Assembly (NCBI RefSeq): GCF_029870955.1
Contig: NZ_PGFQ01000001.1
Span: 1,922,001 to 1,986,000 of the forward strand
DNA: 64,000 nt
Reading direction: 5' to 3'
DNA from: Sulfitobacter faviae
GTDB taxonomy: Bacteria; Pseudomonadota; Alphaproteobacteria; Rhodobacterales; Rhodobacteraceae
Shown here: positions 29,852 through 40,251 of the stretch, one piece after another
How the letters are laid out: every line of letters starts with the position of its first letter
Numbering within the stretch: the first letter of the stretch is position 1
The notes under the pieces: model-generated
What the model saw: the letters and a program-made list of their open reading frames with translations, nothing else
Told to the model about the DNA's origin: nothing
The model's database searches: none
Made by a program: the position numbers and the translations under genes

Positions 29852-31159
29852 GTGGCGGATCTGTTCGGAGAGACGGAAGAGGCGGAAGAGGGCGGTCACC
29901 GCCCCTTGGCCGACCGGCTGCGGCCGAAATCGCTGGCCGAGGTGATCGGGCAGGAAAAAGTGCTCGGCCCCGATGCGCCGCTTTCGGTGATGCTGGCCGC
30001 CGGGGCGCTGTCCTCGCTGATCTTCTGGGGGCCGCCGGGCGTCGGCAAAACCACGATCGCGCGGCTTCTGGCGGATGAAACCGATCTGCATTTCGTGCAG
30101 ATCAGCGCGATTTTCTCGGGCGTGCCGGAACTGCGCAAGGTTTTTGACGCGGCCAAGATGCGCCGCCGTCAGGGGCAGGGGACGCTCCTCTTCGTTGACG
30201 AGATCCACCGTTTCAACAAGGCGCAGCAAGACGGTTTCCTGCCACATATGGAGGATGGCACCATCCTTCTGGTCGGCGCCACCACGGAAAACCCGAGTTT
30301 CGAGCTCAACGCCGCCGTGCTGAGCCGCGCGCAGGTGCTGGTGCTCGAACGCCTGCCGCATGACGACTTGGAGCGTCTGGCGCAGCGGGCCGAACGCGAG
30401 CTGGGCAAGCCCCTGCCGCTTCAACCCGAGGCGCGCGAGGCGCTCTTGGAGATGGCCGATGGCGACGGGCGGGCGCTGCTCAATCTGATCGAGCAGGTGA
30501 CCGCGTGGAAGGACGATGCCCCGCTCGACAAGGCGGGCCTGTCGAAGCGCCTCATGCGCCGCGCGGCGCAATACGACAAGTCGGGGGATTCGCATTACAA
30601 CCTCATCTCGGCCCTGCATAAATCGATGCGCGGCTCGGACCCGGACGCGGCGCTCTACTGGTTGGGGCGGATGCTGGAGGGCGGCGAGGACCCGCGCTAC
30701 CTGATGCGGCGCATCACCCGGATGGCGGTGGAGGACGTGGGCCTTGCCGATCCGCAGGCGCAGGCCTTCTGCCTGCAGGCATGGGAGACCTACGAACGCC
30801 TCGGCAGCCCCGAGGGGGAGCTCGCCATCGCGCAGGCGCTGACCTACATCTGCCTCGCGCCGAAATCCAACGCCGTCTACAAGGCCTACAAGGGCGCCCG
30901 GCGTCTGGCGCGCAGCACCGGGTCGGAGCCGCCGCCGAAACATATCCTGAACGCGCCCACCAAGCTGATGAAGGAACAGGGCTACGGCTCGGGCTATGCC
31001 TATGACCATGACGCCGAAGATGGGTTCTCAGGCCAGAACTATTTCCCCGACACGATGGAGCGGCCCAGCCTCTACGAGCCGGTGGAGCGCGGTTTCGAGC
31101 GGGAGTTGAAAAAACGGCAGGATTACTTCGCTGGGCTGCGTGCCAAGCGGAAAACTTGA
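29852..31159 (+). CDS. rarA: Replication-associated recombination protein A (AAA+ ATPase)
   Basis: RarA/MgsA acts at stalled replication forks. The 435-residue product has Walker A GPPGVGKTT, Walker B LLFVDEIHRF and sensor TTENPSFELN, then a helical tetramerisation domain with YKAYKGARR. GTG at 29852 is taken as start: it is 1 bp after the protease stop and gives the family-like opening VADLFG. No ATG lies nearby in frame. Confidence 0.95.
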   Translation: MADLFGETEEAEEGGHRPLADRLRPKSLAEVIGQEKVLGPDAPLSVMLAAGALSSLIFWGPPGVGKTTIARLLADETDLHFVQISAIFSGVPELRKVFDAAKMRRRQGQGTLLFVDEIHRFNKAQQDGFLPHMEDGTILLVGATTENPSFELNAAVLSRAQVLVLERLPHDDLERLAQRAERELGKPLPLQPEAREALLEMADGDGRALLNLIEQVTAWKDDAPLDKAGLSKRLMRRAAQYDKSGDSHYNLISALHKSMRGSDPDAALYWLGRMLEGGEDPRYLMRRITRMAVEDVGLADPQAQAFCLQAWETYERLGSPEGELAIAQALTYICLAPKSNAVYKAYKGARRLARSTGSEPPPKHILNAPTKLMKEQGYGSGYAYDHDAEDGFSGQNYFPDTMERPSLYEPVERGFERELKKRQDYFAGLRAKRKT

Positions 31160-31190
31160 CTCCGGGCCGCGCAGGCGCGATGGGGTGTCG

Positions 31191-31544
31191 ATGATGAAAA
31201 CACTGATCATGGTGGCGCTCGGCGGCGCTCTGGGGGCCTGTCTGCGCTACCTTGTCGGTCTGGCCGTGGGCTTTCCGCTCGGCACGCTTGCGGTGAATGT
31301 CGCGGGCTCGCTCGCCATCGGGGTGGTCTGGGTCACGCTCGCCGAAAAGGCGCTGCTGCTGCCCTTCCTGATGACCGGGCTTCTGGGTGGCTTCACGACC
31401 TTCTCGGCGTTTTCGCTCGACACGTTGCGCCTGCTCGAGGCAGGCCGCGCCGCTGTCGCATTTTCATATGTGGGGGCCTCGGTGATCTTGTCGCTGGCCG
31501 CCTGTTTGCTGGGCCTCTGGTTGGCCCGAGAGGTATTGGCATGA
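31191..31544 (+). CDS. crcB: CrcB/Fluc-type fluoride channel
   Basis: The 117-residue protein has four transmembrane segments and exports fluoride as a dual-topology dimer. Family signatures are GGALGACLRYLVG near the start, NVAGSLAIGVVW in the middle and GGFTTFSAFSLDTLRLLEAG. I see no fluoride riboswitch in the 31-bp gap upstream, so expression should follow the operon. The stop overlaps the next gene by ATGA. Confidence 0.93.
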   Translation: MMKTLIMVALGGALGACLRYLVGLAVGFPLGTLAVNVAGSLAIGVVWVTLAEKALLLPFLMTGLLGGFTTFSAFSLDTLRLLEAGRAAVAFSYVGASVILSLAACLLGLWLAREVLA

Positions 31545-32587
31545 GCCGCGTACAGACATTGACCGTCGCCGAGGGTGATGGCGACCAGCGGCTCGACCGC
31601 TGGTTCAAGCGGATGTTTCCGCAGATCAATCAGGGCCTCATCGAGAAGATGTGCCGCAAGGGCGAGATCCGTGTCGATGGGGGCCGGGTCAAGGCCAACA
31701 CGCGGCTCGAGGCGGGCCAGCAGGTGCGCGTGCCGCCGCTGCCCGATGCCGCGCCGCCCCCGCCGCCCAAGCGGACACGCATCACCGAGGCGGATGCCAA
31801 GATGATCCGCAACTGCGTGATCTACCGCGACGACCACGTCATCGCGCTGAACAAGCCCGCCGGTCTGGCGGTGCAGGGCGGCTCCGGTCAGGCCGACCGC
31901 CATGTCGATGCGCTGTCCGAGGCGCTGATCTTCGATGCCGAGGAAAAGCCGCGGCTGGTGCACCGGCTCGACCGCGATACCTCGGGCGTCTTGCTCTTGG
32001 CGCGCACCCGCGCGGCGGCCAAGGCGCTGACGGCGGCGATGCGGCACCGCGAAACCCGCAAGATTTATTGGGCCATCGTCGCGGGCGTGCCGACACCGTA
32101 CTTGGGCGAGATCAAATACGGTCTGGTGAAGGCCGGCGGCCATGGCCGCAAGGGCGAGGGCGAGAAGATGATCGCCGTGCACCCGCGCGACATGGACGAC
32201 ACGCCGGGCGCGAAACGCGCGCATACGCTTTATGCCACGCTGTTCCGCGTCGGCTCGCGCGCGTCCTGGGTGGCGATGGAGCCGGTCACGGGCCGCACCC
32301 ACCAGCTGCGGGCGCATATGGCTGAGATCGGGCATCCGATCGTCGGCGACGGCAAATACGGCGGCTCGGGGCAGGAGAACCTCGGCGATGGCTGGGGCGC
32401 GCAATTGGGCGGGATCATCTCGAAGAAGCTCCACCTGCACGCGCGGATGATGCGTTTCGAGCATCCGCACACGCGCAAGGTGGTCACCATCACCGCTGAA
32501 CTGCCCGACCATATGGCGCATAGCTGGGACACCTTCGGTTGGACCGAAGATCTCGCCGAAGAAGACCCTTTCGAGTCGCTGCAATGA
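31541..32587 (+). CDS. RluA-family 23S rRNA pseudouridine synthase (RluC-like)
   Basis: The 348-residue product has an N-terminal S4 RNA-binding domain (DQRLDRWFKRMFPQINQGLI) and a catalytic domain. The catalytic Asp lies in LVHRLDRDTSGVLLLA, and a later motif is GRTHQLRAHM. The length and the S4 domain fit RluC/RluD and not the shorter RluA. I cannot tell which uridines are modified. It overlaps both neighbours by ATGA. Confidence 0.92.
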   Translation: MSRVQTLTVAEGDGDQRLDRWFKRMFPQINQGLIEKMCRKGEIRVDGGRVKANTRLEAGQQVRVPPLPDAAPPPPPKRTRITEADAKMIRNCVIYRDDHVIALNKPAGLAVQGGSGQADRHVDALSEALIFDAEEKPRLVHRLDRDTSGVLLLARTRAAAKALTAAMRHRETRKIYWAIVAGVPTPYLGEIKYGLVKAGGHGRKGEGEKMIAVHPRDMDDTPGAKRAHTLYATLFRVGSRASWVAMEPVTGRTHQLRAHMAEIGHPIVGDGKYGGSGQENLGDGWGAQLGGIISKKLHLHARMMRFEHPHTRKVVTITAELPDHMAHSWDTFGWTEDLAEEDPFESLQ

Positions 32588-33267
32588 GCAAACCGCTTCG
32601 TTTGGTGATCTTTGACGTCGACGGCACGCTGGTCGACAGCCAAGGCGATATCGTCGCGGCGATGACGGCGGCCTTTGCGGCTGTGGAGGCGCCCGCGCCA
32701 ACGCGGGCCGAGATCCTGTCAATCGTCGGCCTATCGCTGGATGTGGCGATGACGGTGCTGGCCCCCACGCGCCCGGCGGGGGATCACCTTGCGATGGTTG
32801 AAGCCTATAAGGCTGCCTATATGACACTGCGGGCTGAGGCAGGCGTGGCGCAATCCTCGCCGCTTTACCCCGGCGCGGTTGAGACGTTGCGGCGTCTTCA
32901 CGCAGAGCCGGAGGTGCTGTTGGGCGTCGCCACGGGCAAGTCGAAACGCGGGCTGGACAAGCTGATCGCCGGTCACGGGCTGGAGGGGCTTTTCATCACG
33001 CAGCAGGTGGCGGATTTTCATCCCTCCAAGCCGCATCCGTCGATGATCCATCAGGCGATGGCCGATGCCGGGGTAGGGCCTGAGGCCACGGTGATGATCG
33101 GCGATACCTCTTTCGACATGGACATGGCCGCCGCTGCCGGGGTGACCGGGATCGGCGTCAAATGGGGCTATCACGGCCCGGAACGGCTGGCCGCCGCCGC
33201 GCATCTGGTCGAGGATTTCGCGGCGCTGCCCGCCCTGCTGGAACAAATCTGGAGCATTCCCGCATGA
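32584..33267 (+). CDS. HAD-superfamily hydrolase (phosphoglycolate phosphatase-like)
   Basis: The 227-residue protein has motif I VIFDVDGTLVDS, motif II GVATGKSKRG and motif III/IV MIGDTSFDMDMA. It also has an alpha-helical cap of subclass I. This is the pattern of Gph/PGP-like phosphatases, but the exact substrate is uncertain. It lies directly between the pseudouridine synthase and the ATP12 gene with ATGA overlaps. Confidence 0.9.
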   Translation: MSKPLRLVIFDVDGTLVDSQGDIVAAMTAAFAAVEAPAPTRAEILSIVGLSLDVAMTVLAPTRPAGDHLAMVEAYKAAYMTLRAEAGVAQSSPLYPGAVETLRRLHAEPEVLLGVATGKSKRGLDKLIAGHGLEGLFITQQVADFHPSKPHPSMIHQAMADAGVGPEATVMIGDTSFDMDMAAAAGVTGIGVKWGYHGPERLAAAAHLVEDFAALPALLEQIWSIPA

Positions 33268-33976
33268 GTGACTGGAAAGCCAAACGCTTTTGGAAAGACG
33301 CCGCCGTGGTCGCGGTCGACGACGGTTTCACCGTCGAATTGGACGGCCGCCGGGTGAAAACCCCGGCCAAGCGCCCGCTGACCCTGCCGACCCGTGCCAT
33401 GGCCGAGGCCGTGGCCGCCGAATGGCAGGCGCAGGAGAAACAGATCGACCCGCGCACCATGCCGGTGACCAAGACCGCCAATGCCGCGATCGACAAGGTC
33501 GCGGTGCAAAAGGCCGAGGTCGTCGAGATGCTCGCGGCCTATGGCGACAGCGATCTTCTGTGCTACCGCGCCGACAGCCCGAAGGTCTGGTCGCCCGGCA
33601 AGCGGCTGAGTGGGATCCGATGCTGGACTGGGCCGCGCAAACCCTTGGCGTGCGGTTGGAGACGCGGGAGGGCATCATGCATGAGCCGCAAGCGCCCGAA
33701 GCCCTGGCCGAGTTGCACCGGCGGACGGCGGCGCTCGATCCCTTTGAACTGGCGGCTTTTCATGACCTTGTGAGCCTCACCGGCTCGCTGATCCTTGGCT
33801 TTGCCGCGCTCGAACAGGCCTTTGACCCCGTGGAGATTTGGGCCCTGTCGCGGCTCGATGAGACATGGCAGGCGGAGCAGTGGGGCCGCGATGACGTGGC
33901 CGAGCAAGAGGCCGAAATCAAGCGGCAGGCGTTTTTACATGCATGTGCAATAATAGTGCTTTGCAAAGCTGCTTAA
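33264..33976 (+). CDS. ATP12-family F1-ATPase assembly chaperone (frame broken by one missing base)
   Basis: The family binds the F1 alpha subunit during ATP synthase assembly in mitochondria; bacterial members occur in alphaproteobacteria. MSDWKAKRFWKDAAVVAVDD, GFTVELDGRRVKTPAKRPLT and AVAAEWQAQEKQIDPRTMPV are typical. The frame breaks at about 33582 (CCCGAAGG for CCCGGAAGG). Restored, it continues GLVARQAAEWDPMLDWAAQT and reaches 237 residues. It is the last gene of the operon. Confidence 0.9.
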
Positions 33977-34077
33977 CTTGATAAAAGCTTTGCGACTCGA
34001 TGTGAAAACCCGCCCTGATTTTGCCCATCGCGCCCTTGACCTTCAAACCTGAATCCGCCCACACTGCTTTTCATTGA

Positions 34078-34093
34078 GCAGGGGAAACCCTGC
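34078..34093 (+). promoter_or_regulatory. Tetraloop hairpin in the bztA leader
   Basis: GCAGGG-GAAA-CCCTGC is a perfect stem with a GNRA loop. A second stem, CTGGCG/CGCCAG, follows before the start codon at 34170. A weak promoter candidate (TTGACC at 34036) lies just upstream. Confidence 0.45.
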
Positions 34094-34169
34094 ACAAGAT
34101 CGCTTTCGGCGTCATCTGGCGTCGGATTAACCGCCAGTGAACGTGGCGGACTATCAGGAAGAGGTAAAA

Positions 34170-35186
34170 ATGAAAAAAACCGTAATTTTTGGCGCGCTGA
34201 CCGTTGCTGGCCTTGCGGCCGGCGCTGCTGGTGCCGCCACGCTTGATGACGTCAAAGCCCGTGGCAAGCTGAACTGTGGCGTGACCACCGGCCTTGCTGG
34301 CTTTGCCGCGCCGAACGCCAACGGCGAATGGGAAGGTTTCGACGTGGCCGTGTGCCGTGCCGTTGCCGCCGCCGTTCTGGGCGACAAGAACGCCGTGGAA
34401 TTCGTGCCGACAACCGGCAAGACCCGCTTCACCGCGCTGGCTTCGGGCGAGATCGATTTCCTCGCACGTAACACCACATGGACCTTCAGCCGCGACACCG
34501 ACCTGAAGTTCGACTTCGTCGGCGTGAACTACTACGATGGTCAGGGCTTCATGGTACCGAAAGCGCTTGGCGTTTCCTCGGCCAAGGATCTCGACGGCGC
34601 GACCGTCTGCATCCAGACCGGCACCACAACCGAGCTGAACCTCGCGGACTTCTTCCGCAAGAACAACATCAGCTACGAGCCGGTGCCCGTTGAAACCAAC
34701 GCCGAAGGCCAGCAGCAGTACCTTGCCGGTGCCTGCGACACCTACACCACCGACGCCTCCGGCCTTGCCGCGACACGCGCGACCTTCGAAAACCCCGATG
34801 AGCACGTGCTGCTGCCCGAGATCATCTCGAAAGAGCCGCTGGGCCCGCTGGTCCGTCACGGCGACAACGACTGGGGCGACATCACCCGCTGGGTGCTGAA
34901 CGCGCTGATCGCTGCCGAAGAACTGGGCATCACCTCGGCCAACATCGAAGAGATGACCGGCAACACCAACAACCCCGAAGTCGCCCGCCTCTTGGGCACC
35001 GAAGGCACGCTGGGTGAGATGATCGGCCTCGACGCCGACTGGGCCAAGCGCGCCATCATGGCCGAAGGCAACTACGGTGAGATCTTTGCCAAGAACATCG
35101 GCGAAGAGACCCCGATCGGTCTGGCACGCGGGCTGAACGCCCAGTGGACAGACGGTGGCCTGCTCTACGCACCGCCCTTCCGCTAA
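34170..35186 (+). CDS. bztA: L-amino acid ABC transporter, substrate-binding protein
   Basis: The periplasmic receptor of the Bzt/Aap system takes up glutamate, glutamine, aspartate, asparagine and probably other L-amino acids. The 338-residue product has a signal peptide cut after AGAAGA. Next come KARGKLNCGVTTGLAGFAAP, the CVQTGTT-like CIQTGTTTELN and the GDNDWGDITRWVLNALI segment, all typical of AapJ/BztA. A hairpin after the stop separates it from the permease genes, the usual means of making more receptor than channel. Confidence 0.95.
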   Translation: MKKTVIFGALTVAGLAAGAAGAATLDDVKARGKLNCGVTTGLAGFAAPNANGEWEGFDVAVCRAVAAAVLGDKNAVEFVPTTGKTRFTALASGEIDFLARNTTWTFSRDTDLKFDFVGVNYYDGQGFMVPKALGVSSAKDLDGATVCIQTGTTTELNLADFFRKNNISYEPVPVETNAEGQQQYLAGACDTYTTDASGLAATRATFENPDEHVLLPEIISKEPLGPLVRHGDNDWGDITRWVLNALIAAEELGITSANIEEMTGNTNNPEVARLLGTEGTLGEMIGLDADWAKRAIMAEGNYGEIFAKNIGEETPIGLARGLNAQWTDGGLLYAPPFR

Positions 35187-35197
35187 ATAGCGAAGCG

Positions 35198-35223
35198 AGG
35201 GGCGCGGGAATTCCTGCGCCCCT
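35198..35223 (+). terminator. Hairpin after bztA
   Basis: AGGGGCGC and GCGCCCCT pair around an inner GGAATTCC-like palindrome. It lacks a long U-tract, so it may protect the bztA mRNA 3' end and only partly terminate. Confidence 0.6.
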
Positions 35224-35428
35224 TGCGCCTCTGGCCGGTGGGGCTGCCTGCCTCTGGCCAACAAAAGCTCCCTACTGACAAGAAGAACGGTCAAAAAACG
35301 ACTGACGAAACCCCAACGAGACAATAAAAACCCACGATCGAGATAAATCGATCTACGACCAAAAATGATTCGGCCAAGGTGCGCCAAATGCACCGATAAA
35401 AAACAAGCCGGAACACAGGGATACATAC

Positions 35429-36643
35429 ATGACGACATTCTCCGACCCTCCCAAGGCGTCGTTCCGGCCATCTATGCTGTTGAGCGACACCCGCTATCGG
35501 TCGATCACCTTTCAGGTGATCGCGCTGGCGCTGCTGGTCACGGCGATCTGGTATCTGGGATCGAACCTTGCCGCGAACCTCCGCGCCGCCGGTTTGAACA
35601 TCTCTTTCCAGTTCCTTGGCAATCCGGCGGGCTATGACATCAACCAGACGCTGATCCCCTATACCAGCCAATCGTCGAACCTTCAGGCGGCTTGGGTCGG
35701 GATCATCAACACGCTGCTGGTGTCCTTCCTTGCCTGTGTCACGGCCACGATCTTTGGCGTCATCGCCGGGGTTCTGCGCCTGTCGAACAACTGGCTCGTA
35801 CGCAAGCTGATGGCCGGCTACGTCGAGATTTTCCGCAATATCCCGGTGCTGATCTGGATCCTGATCATCTACACCATCATGACCGCCGCCATGCCCGCGC
35901 CTTCGGCCTTCCGCGGTGACGATCCGGCCTCGACCATGATGCTGGGCTCTTTCGCCTTCACCAACCGGGGCGTCTATATTCCCGGGCCGGTCTGGGGGCC
36001 GGGGTCGATGATCGTGGTGGCGACCTTTGTCGCCTCGGTGATCGGCGTCTTTGCCTACCGCCGCTATGCGACCAAGCTGCTTTATGACACCGGTCGCCTG
36101 CTGCCGATGCTCTGGCCTTCGGTCGCGATCCTGTTGCTGCCGACGATCATCATGTTCTTCATCATGGGCATGCCGATCGGGCTCGACTACCCCGCGCTGA
36201 AGGGCTTCAACTTCCGCGGCGGCATCCAGATCGGCGCGCCGCTGATCGCGCTGTGGTTCGCCCTGTCGATCTACACGGGTGCCTTCATCGCCGAGAACGT
36301 CCGCGCCGGCATTCAAGCGGTTAGCAAGGGCCAGTCCGAAGCCGCTGCCGCCTTGGGTCTGCGGTCGGGCCGGATCATGAACCTTGTGGTGCTGCCGCAG
36401 GCGCTGCGTGTCATCATCCCGCCGCTCATCTCGAACTACCTCAACATCACCAAGAACTCCTCGCTGGCGATCCTCGTGGGCTATGCCGACATCACCGCGA
36501 CGCTGGGCGGGATCACCCTGAACCAGACCGGGCGGGCGATTGAATGCGTCGTTCTTCTGATGCTCTTCTACCTCGTCATCTCGCTGGGCATCTCCATGGT
36601 GATGAACGTCTACAACAACGCAACGAAGCTGAAGGAGCGTTAA
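35429..36643 (+). CDS. bztB: L-amino acid ABC transporter permease
   Basis: The 404-residue inner-membrane protein is larger than ordinary amino-acid permeases, as in BztB/AapQ. It has an extended N-terminal half with a periplasmic stretch and a C-terminal permease domain. The EAA loop is EAAAALGLRSGRIMNLVVLP near residue 305, the contact with the ATPase. It starts 242 bp after bztA and sits 3 bp before bztC. Confidence 0.95.
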   Translation: MTTFSDPPKASFRPSMLLSDTRYRSITFQVIALALLVTAIWYLGSNLAANLRAAGLNISFQFLGNPAGYDINQTLIPYTSQSSNLQAAWVGIINTLLVSFLACVTATIFGVIAGVLRLSNNWLVRKLMAGYVEIFRNIPVLIWILIIYTIMTAAMPAPSAFRGDDPASTMMLGSFAFTNRGVYIPGPVWGPGSMIVVATFVASVIGVFAYRRYATKLLYDTGRLLPMLWPSVAILLLPTIIMFFIMGMPIGLDYPALKGFNFRGGIQIGAPLIALWFALSIYTGAFIAENVRAGIQAVSKGQSEAAAALGLRSGRIMNLVVLPQALRVIIPPLISNYLNITKNSSLAILVGYADITATLGGITLNQTGRAIECVVLLMLFYLVISLGISMVMNVYNNATKLKER

Positions 36644-36646
36644 GCC

Positions 36647-37945
36647 ATGTCAGACACACATGCTGAATCCATCGCCTTCGTGCGTGAAACCTCGCTGCCG
36701 CCGGCGGCCCCGCCGGATAAGGTCGGCGGCCCGTTGAAATGGGTGAAGGACAACCTTTTCCCCACATGGGCGAATGCGATCCTGACGATTGTGGCGCTCT
36801 ATTTCCTCTATCTTCTGGTCTCCGGCTCTCTGCCCTGGCTGTTGAACGGCGTCTGGTCGGCAAGCAGCCTGTCGGAATGCCGCGAGATTTTGGACGGCGC
36901 GACCGGGGCCTGTTTCTCGGTGCTGAGTGAGCGTTGGCATCAACTGCTCTTTGGCTTCAAATATCCCAGCGACCAATACTGGCGTCCCACCCTCGCGTTG
37001 GTGCTGCTGTTCCTTGCCGCGGCCCCCGTGCTCTTCATCGACCTGCCGCGCAAGCTGCTGCTTTTCACCGGCGTTTACCCGTTCCTTGCCTTCTGGCTGA
37101 TCTGGGGCGGGCCGATCTGGGGGCCGATCTTCGCGCTCTTGGGCATCGTGGCGGGCTATGTCGTCTATAGCCGTCTGGTGCAGAAGAGCTTTGCCATGGC
37201 GCTGGCGGGCGGCGTCGTCGCTGCGGTGATCGTCTGGTATATCGGCGGCTTTATTAGCGAGGCGCTGCGTCCCGCATCGCCCCTGCTGCAAGCGATCCCC
37301 AGCCGTGACCTTGGTGGCTTCATGCTCAACATGATGCTGGGCATCACCTGCGTGTCGCTATCGCTGCCCATCGGCATCGCGCTGGCGCTTGGCCGTCAGT
37401 CCCACCTGCCGATCGTCAAGGGCATCTGCGTGGTCTTCATCGAGTTCGTTCGCGGCGTGCCGCTGATCACGCTCCTCTTCGTGGCGAACGTGATGCTGGC
37501 CTATTTCTTCCCGCCGGGCTCGGGGGTGGACCTCTTCATCCGCGTGGTGATCATGATCACCATGTTCTCCTCGGCTTATATCGCCGAGGTGATCCGGGGT
37601 GGCCTCGCCGCGCTGCCGAAGGGCCAGTACGAGGCCGCCGACAGCCTTGGCCTCGACTATCCGCAGGCGATGCGGCTGATCATCCTGCCGCAGGCGCTGA
37701 AAATCTCGATCCCGGGCATCGTGAACATCGCGGTGGGCCTGTTCAAGGACACCACGCTGGTCTCGGTGATCTCGCTGTTTGACATCATCGGCATGATCCG
37801 CGGTCCGATCCTCGCCTCGACCGACTGGAACGGTGTTTACTGGGAGCTTTTTCTCTTTGCTTCTGTGCTGTTCTTCATCGTCTGCTACGGCATTTCTCAA
37901 TACTCGCAGTGGCTGGAACGCCGTCTTGCGACTGACCATCGTTAA
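36647..37945 (+). CDS. bztC: L-amino acid ABC transporter permease
   Basis: The 432-residue partner permease has a variable N-terminal half with four to five membrane spans and a standard C-terminal permease domain. Its EAA loop is [20 protein letters not shown]. It forms the heterodimeric channel with BztB. The 14-bp gap to bztD contains an SD (GGGAGG). Confidence 0.95.
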   Translation: MSDTHAESIAFVRETSLPPAAPPDKVGGPLKWVKDNLFPTWANAILTIVALYFLYLLVSGSLPWLLNGVWSASSLSECREILDGATGACFSVLSERWHQLLFGFKYPSDQYWRPTLALVLLFLAAAPVLFIDLPRKLLLFTGVYPFLAFWLIWGGPIWGPIFALLGIVAGYVVYSRLVQKSFAMALAGGVVAAVIVWYIGGFISEALRPASPLLQAIPSRDLGGFMLNMMLGITCVSLSLPIGIALALGRQSHLPIVKGICVVFIEFVRGVPLITLLFVANVMLAYFFPPGSGVDLFIRVVIMITMFSSAYIAEVIRGGLAALPKGQYEAADSLGLDYPQAMRLIILPQALKISIPGIVNIAVGLFKDTTLVSVISLFDIIGMIRGPILASTDWNGVYWELFLFASVLFFIVCYGISQYSQWLERRLATDHR

Positions 37946-37959
37946 GGGAGGGTTCTCGC

Positions 37960-38727
37960 ATGGCTGAGACCGCACAAATGAAAGTATCCGACGAAGTCGC
38001 GATCCGCATCGACAACATGAACAAGTGGTACGGGGCATTCCACGTGCTGCGCGACATCAATCTGACCGTGCACCGGGGCGAGCGGATCGTGATCTGCGGG
38101 CCTTCGGGTTCGGGCAAGTCGACGCTGATCCGCTGCATCAACGCACTGGAAGAGCATCAGAAGGGCACCATCGAGGTCGATGGCACGCTTCTGTCCTCGG
38201 ACCTCAAGAACATCGACAAGATCCGCTCCGAGGTCGGCATGTGCTTCCAGCACTTCAACCTCTTCCCGCATCTGACGATCCTTGAGAACTGCACGCTGGC
38301 GCCGATCTGGGTCCGCAAGACACCCAAGAAGGAAGCCGAGGAAACGGCGATGCATTTCCTTGAAAAGGTGAAGATCCCCGATCAGGCCAATAAGTATCCC
38401 GGCCAGCTTTCGGGCGGTCAGCAGCAGCGTGTGGCGATTGCCCGTTCGCTCTGCATGCGCCCGCGGGTCATGCTGTTCGATGAGCCGACATCGGCGCTCG
38501 ACCCCGAGATGATCAAAGAGGTGCTCGACACGATGATCGAGCTTGCCGAAGAGGGCATGACCATGCTTTGCGTGACCCACGAGATGGGATTTGCCCGTCA
38601 GGTGGCGAACCGCGTGATCTTCATGGACGAAGGCCAGATTGTTGAGCAGAACGAGCCGGAGGCTTTCTTCAACAACCCGCAAAGCCCGCGCACGCAGCTG
38701 TTCCTGAGCCAGATTCTCGGGCACTGA
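37960..38727 (+). CDS. bztD: L-amino acid ABC transporter ATP-binding protein
   Basis: The 255-residue ATPase powers the transporter. Walker [10 protein letters not shown] is at residues 47-55, followed by the signature [15 protein letters not shown], Walker B VMLFDEP and switch His in VTHEMGF. Every catalytic element is intact. A terminator shared with the convergent phosphatase gene follows. Confidence 0.97.
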   Translation: MAETAQMKVSDEVAIRIDNMNKWYGAFHVLRDINLTVHRGERIVICGPSGSGKSTLIRCINALEEHQKGTIEVDGTLLSSDLKNIDKIRSEVGMCFQHFNLFPHLTILENCTLAPIWVRKTPKKEAEETAMHFLEKVKIPDQANKYPGQLSGGQQQRVAIARSLCMRPRVMLFDEPTSALDPEMIKEVLDTMIELAEEGMTMLCVTHEMGFARQVANRVIFMDEGQIVEQNEPEAFFNNPQSPRTQLFLSQILGH

Positions 38728-38758
38728 ACCGGGCAAATCGGACCAAGGTAAAACCTAC

Positions 38759-38785
38759 GCCCCGGCCATTCGGTCGGGGCGCTTG
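38759..38785. terminator. Terminator between bztD and the convergent phosphatase gene
   Basis: GCCCCG and CGGGGC pair around GCCATTCGGT, followed on the plus strand by GCTTGCGTTTT. It lies between two convergent stops and may serve both. Confidence 0.65.
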
Positions 38786-38789
38786 CGTT

Positions 38790-39284
38790 TTAAACCAGTT
38801 GTTTGGGGACGGTGAAGGCGTGCAGCAGGCCGCTGCCGGGGGCCACCTCGGCCCAGCTTTCAACCGCGAAATCCAACACCGTCGTCGCGCCCGAGGGGTA
38901 GCGATCAAAGGCTTCCTGTTCGGGCGGCTGCTGCAACAGCCCTGCGGCGGCAGCAGCGATGCCGGGGTTATGCGCCACCAGAAGCAGGGTGTTGCCCGTG
39001 CCGCGCTGGCGCAGGCTGGTGATGATCTGATCAGGCTCGGCGAGGTAGAGTTCGCGCAGGTACTCCACCCGACAACCCTCAGGCAGCGCCAAGCGGGCGC
39101 AGGTTTCGCGGGTGCGGGCCGCCGTTGAGCAGAGCACCGCATCAGGCAGCAGCGCCTCTGCGCGCAGCCAATTGCCGAGGGCTTGGGCCGCCCCGCGCCC
39201 GCGGGCGTTCAAGGGGCGGTCGTGGTCGCTGGTCCCATGGGACCAGTCCGATTTCGCGTGTCGCATCAGGATCAGGCGGCGCAT
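38790..39284 (-). CDS. Histidine phosphatase family protein (SixA-like)
   Basis: The 164-residue phosphatase has the catalytic RHAK motif at the start (LILMRHAKSDWS) and a second His in LLVAHNPGI. It also has the Arg-containing STAARTRET segment. The small size and RHAKS opening match SixA, which removes phosphate from histidine phosphotransfer domains; other substrates are possible. It is the last gene of the long minus-strand series that starts at rpmH, although it may have its own promoter. Confidence 0.88.
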   Translation of the reverse strand: MRRLILMRHAKSDWSHGTSDHDRPLNARGRGAAQALGNWLRAEALLPDAVLCSTAARTRETCARLALPEGCRVEYLRELYLAEPDQIITSLRQRGTGNTLLLVAHNPGIAAAAAGLLQQPPEQEAFDRYPSGATTVLDFAVESWAEVAPGSGLLHAFTVPKQLV

Positions 39285-39350
39285 GTCGTTCCTTTCACTG
39301 CTCGACCCATCATAGGCGCGAAGCAGGGGCAGGGGGCAAGCGCTTTGGGC

Positions 39351-40214
39351 CTAACCCTTGCGAATGATGCTGCCCGCGCCGTGTTCGGTGAAAAGCTCCA
39401 ACAGGCAGGCATTGGGCGCGCGCCCGTCGAGGATGACCGCCGCCCGCACACCGCCTTCGAGCGCGTCCAGCGCGGTTTGCACTTTGGGAATCATCCCGCC
39501 CGCAATGGTGCCATCGGCGATCATCTCGTTGATCTGGCTCGCCGTCAGGTCTGTCACAACCTCGCCGTTGCCGTCCTTGACGCCCGCCACATCCGTCAGC
39601 AGCAGCAAGCGGTCGGCCTCCAATGCGCCCGCGATGGCGCCAGCGGCGGTGTCGCCGTTGATGTTATAGGTCTCCCCCCCGCGGCCCATGCCGAGCGGCG
39701 CGATGACGGGAATGATGCCCTTGTCGGCAAAGTCCCGCAGGATACGCGGGTTGACCTGTGTCGGATTGCCCACGAGGCCCAGAGCGGGGTCTTCGGGGTC
39801 GCAAACGATCAACCCGCTGTCTTTGCCCGAAACACCAACCGCGCGGCCGCCTTGCTCCGAGATCGCCTGCACGATCCGCGCGTTGACGAGGCCCGAGAGC
39901 ACCATCTCGACCACTTCCATGGTCGCGGCATCGGTCACCCGTTTGCCGTTCACGAATTCGGATTTGATGTTCAACCGCGCCAGCATGTCGTTGATCATCG
40001 GGCCGCCGCCATGGACGATCACCGGGTTCACCCCCACCTGCCGCATCAGCGCGACATCGCGGGCAAATTCGTCCATCGCGTCGTCGCTGCCCATCGCATG
40101 GCCGCCCAATTTGATGACCACGGTGGCATCGGCGTAGCGTTGCAAAAAGGGCAGAGCTTGGCTGAGGGTTTGGGCGGTGGCGATCCAGTCGCGGTTCATG
40201 TCTTGCGTTCTCAT
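39351..40214 (-). CDS. argB: Acetylglutamate kinase
   Basis: The enzyme phosphorylates N-acetylglutamate in arginine biosynthesis. [56 protein letters not shown] and the nucleotide-site [12 protein letters not shown] are in place, and length is normal at 287 residues. The start is probably [13 protein letters not shown] (40214); 40199 is a second possibility. It lies 37 bp after engB. Confidence 0.96.
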   Translation of the reverse strand: MRTQDMNRDWIATAQTLSQALPFLQRYADATVVIKLGGHAMGSDDAMDEFARDVALMRQVGVNPVIVHGGGPMINDMLARLNIKSEFVNGKRVTDAATMEVVEMVLSGLVNARIVQAISEQGGRAVGVSGKDSGLIVCDPEDPALGLVGNPTQVNPRILRDFADKGIIPVIAPLGMGRGGETYNINGDTAAGAIAGALEADRLLLLTDVAGVKDGNGEVVTDLTASQINEMIADGTIAGGMIPKVQTALDALEGGVRAAVILDGRAPNACLLELFTEHGAGSIIRKG

Positions 40215-40251
40215 CTGTTGACCCATGGGAAGCCGATAGCGGTGGGAGGTG

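Noticed and set aside
31160..31190. Fluoride riboswitch before crcB
   Set aside because: The gap is only 31 bp and no conserved switch sequence is visible there.
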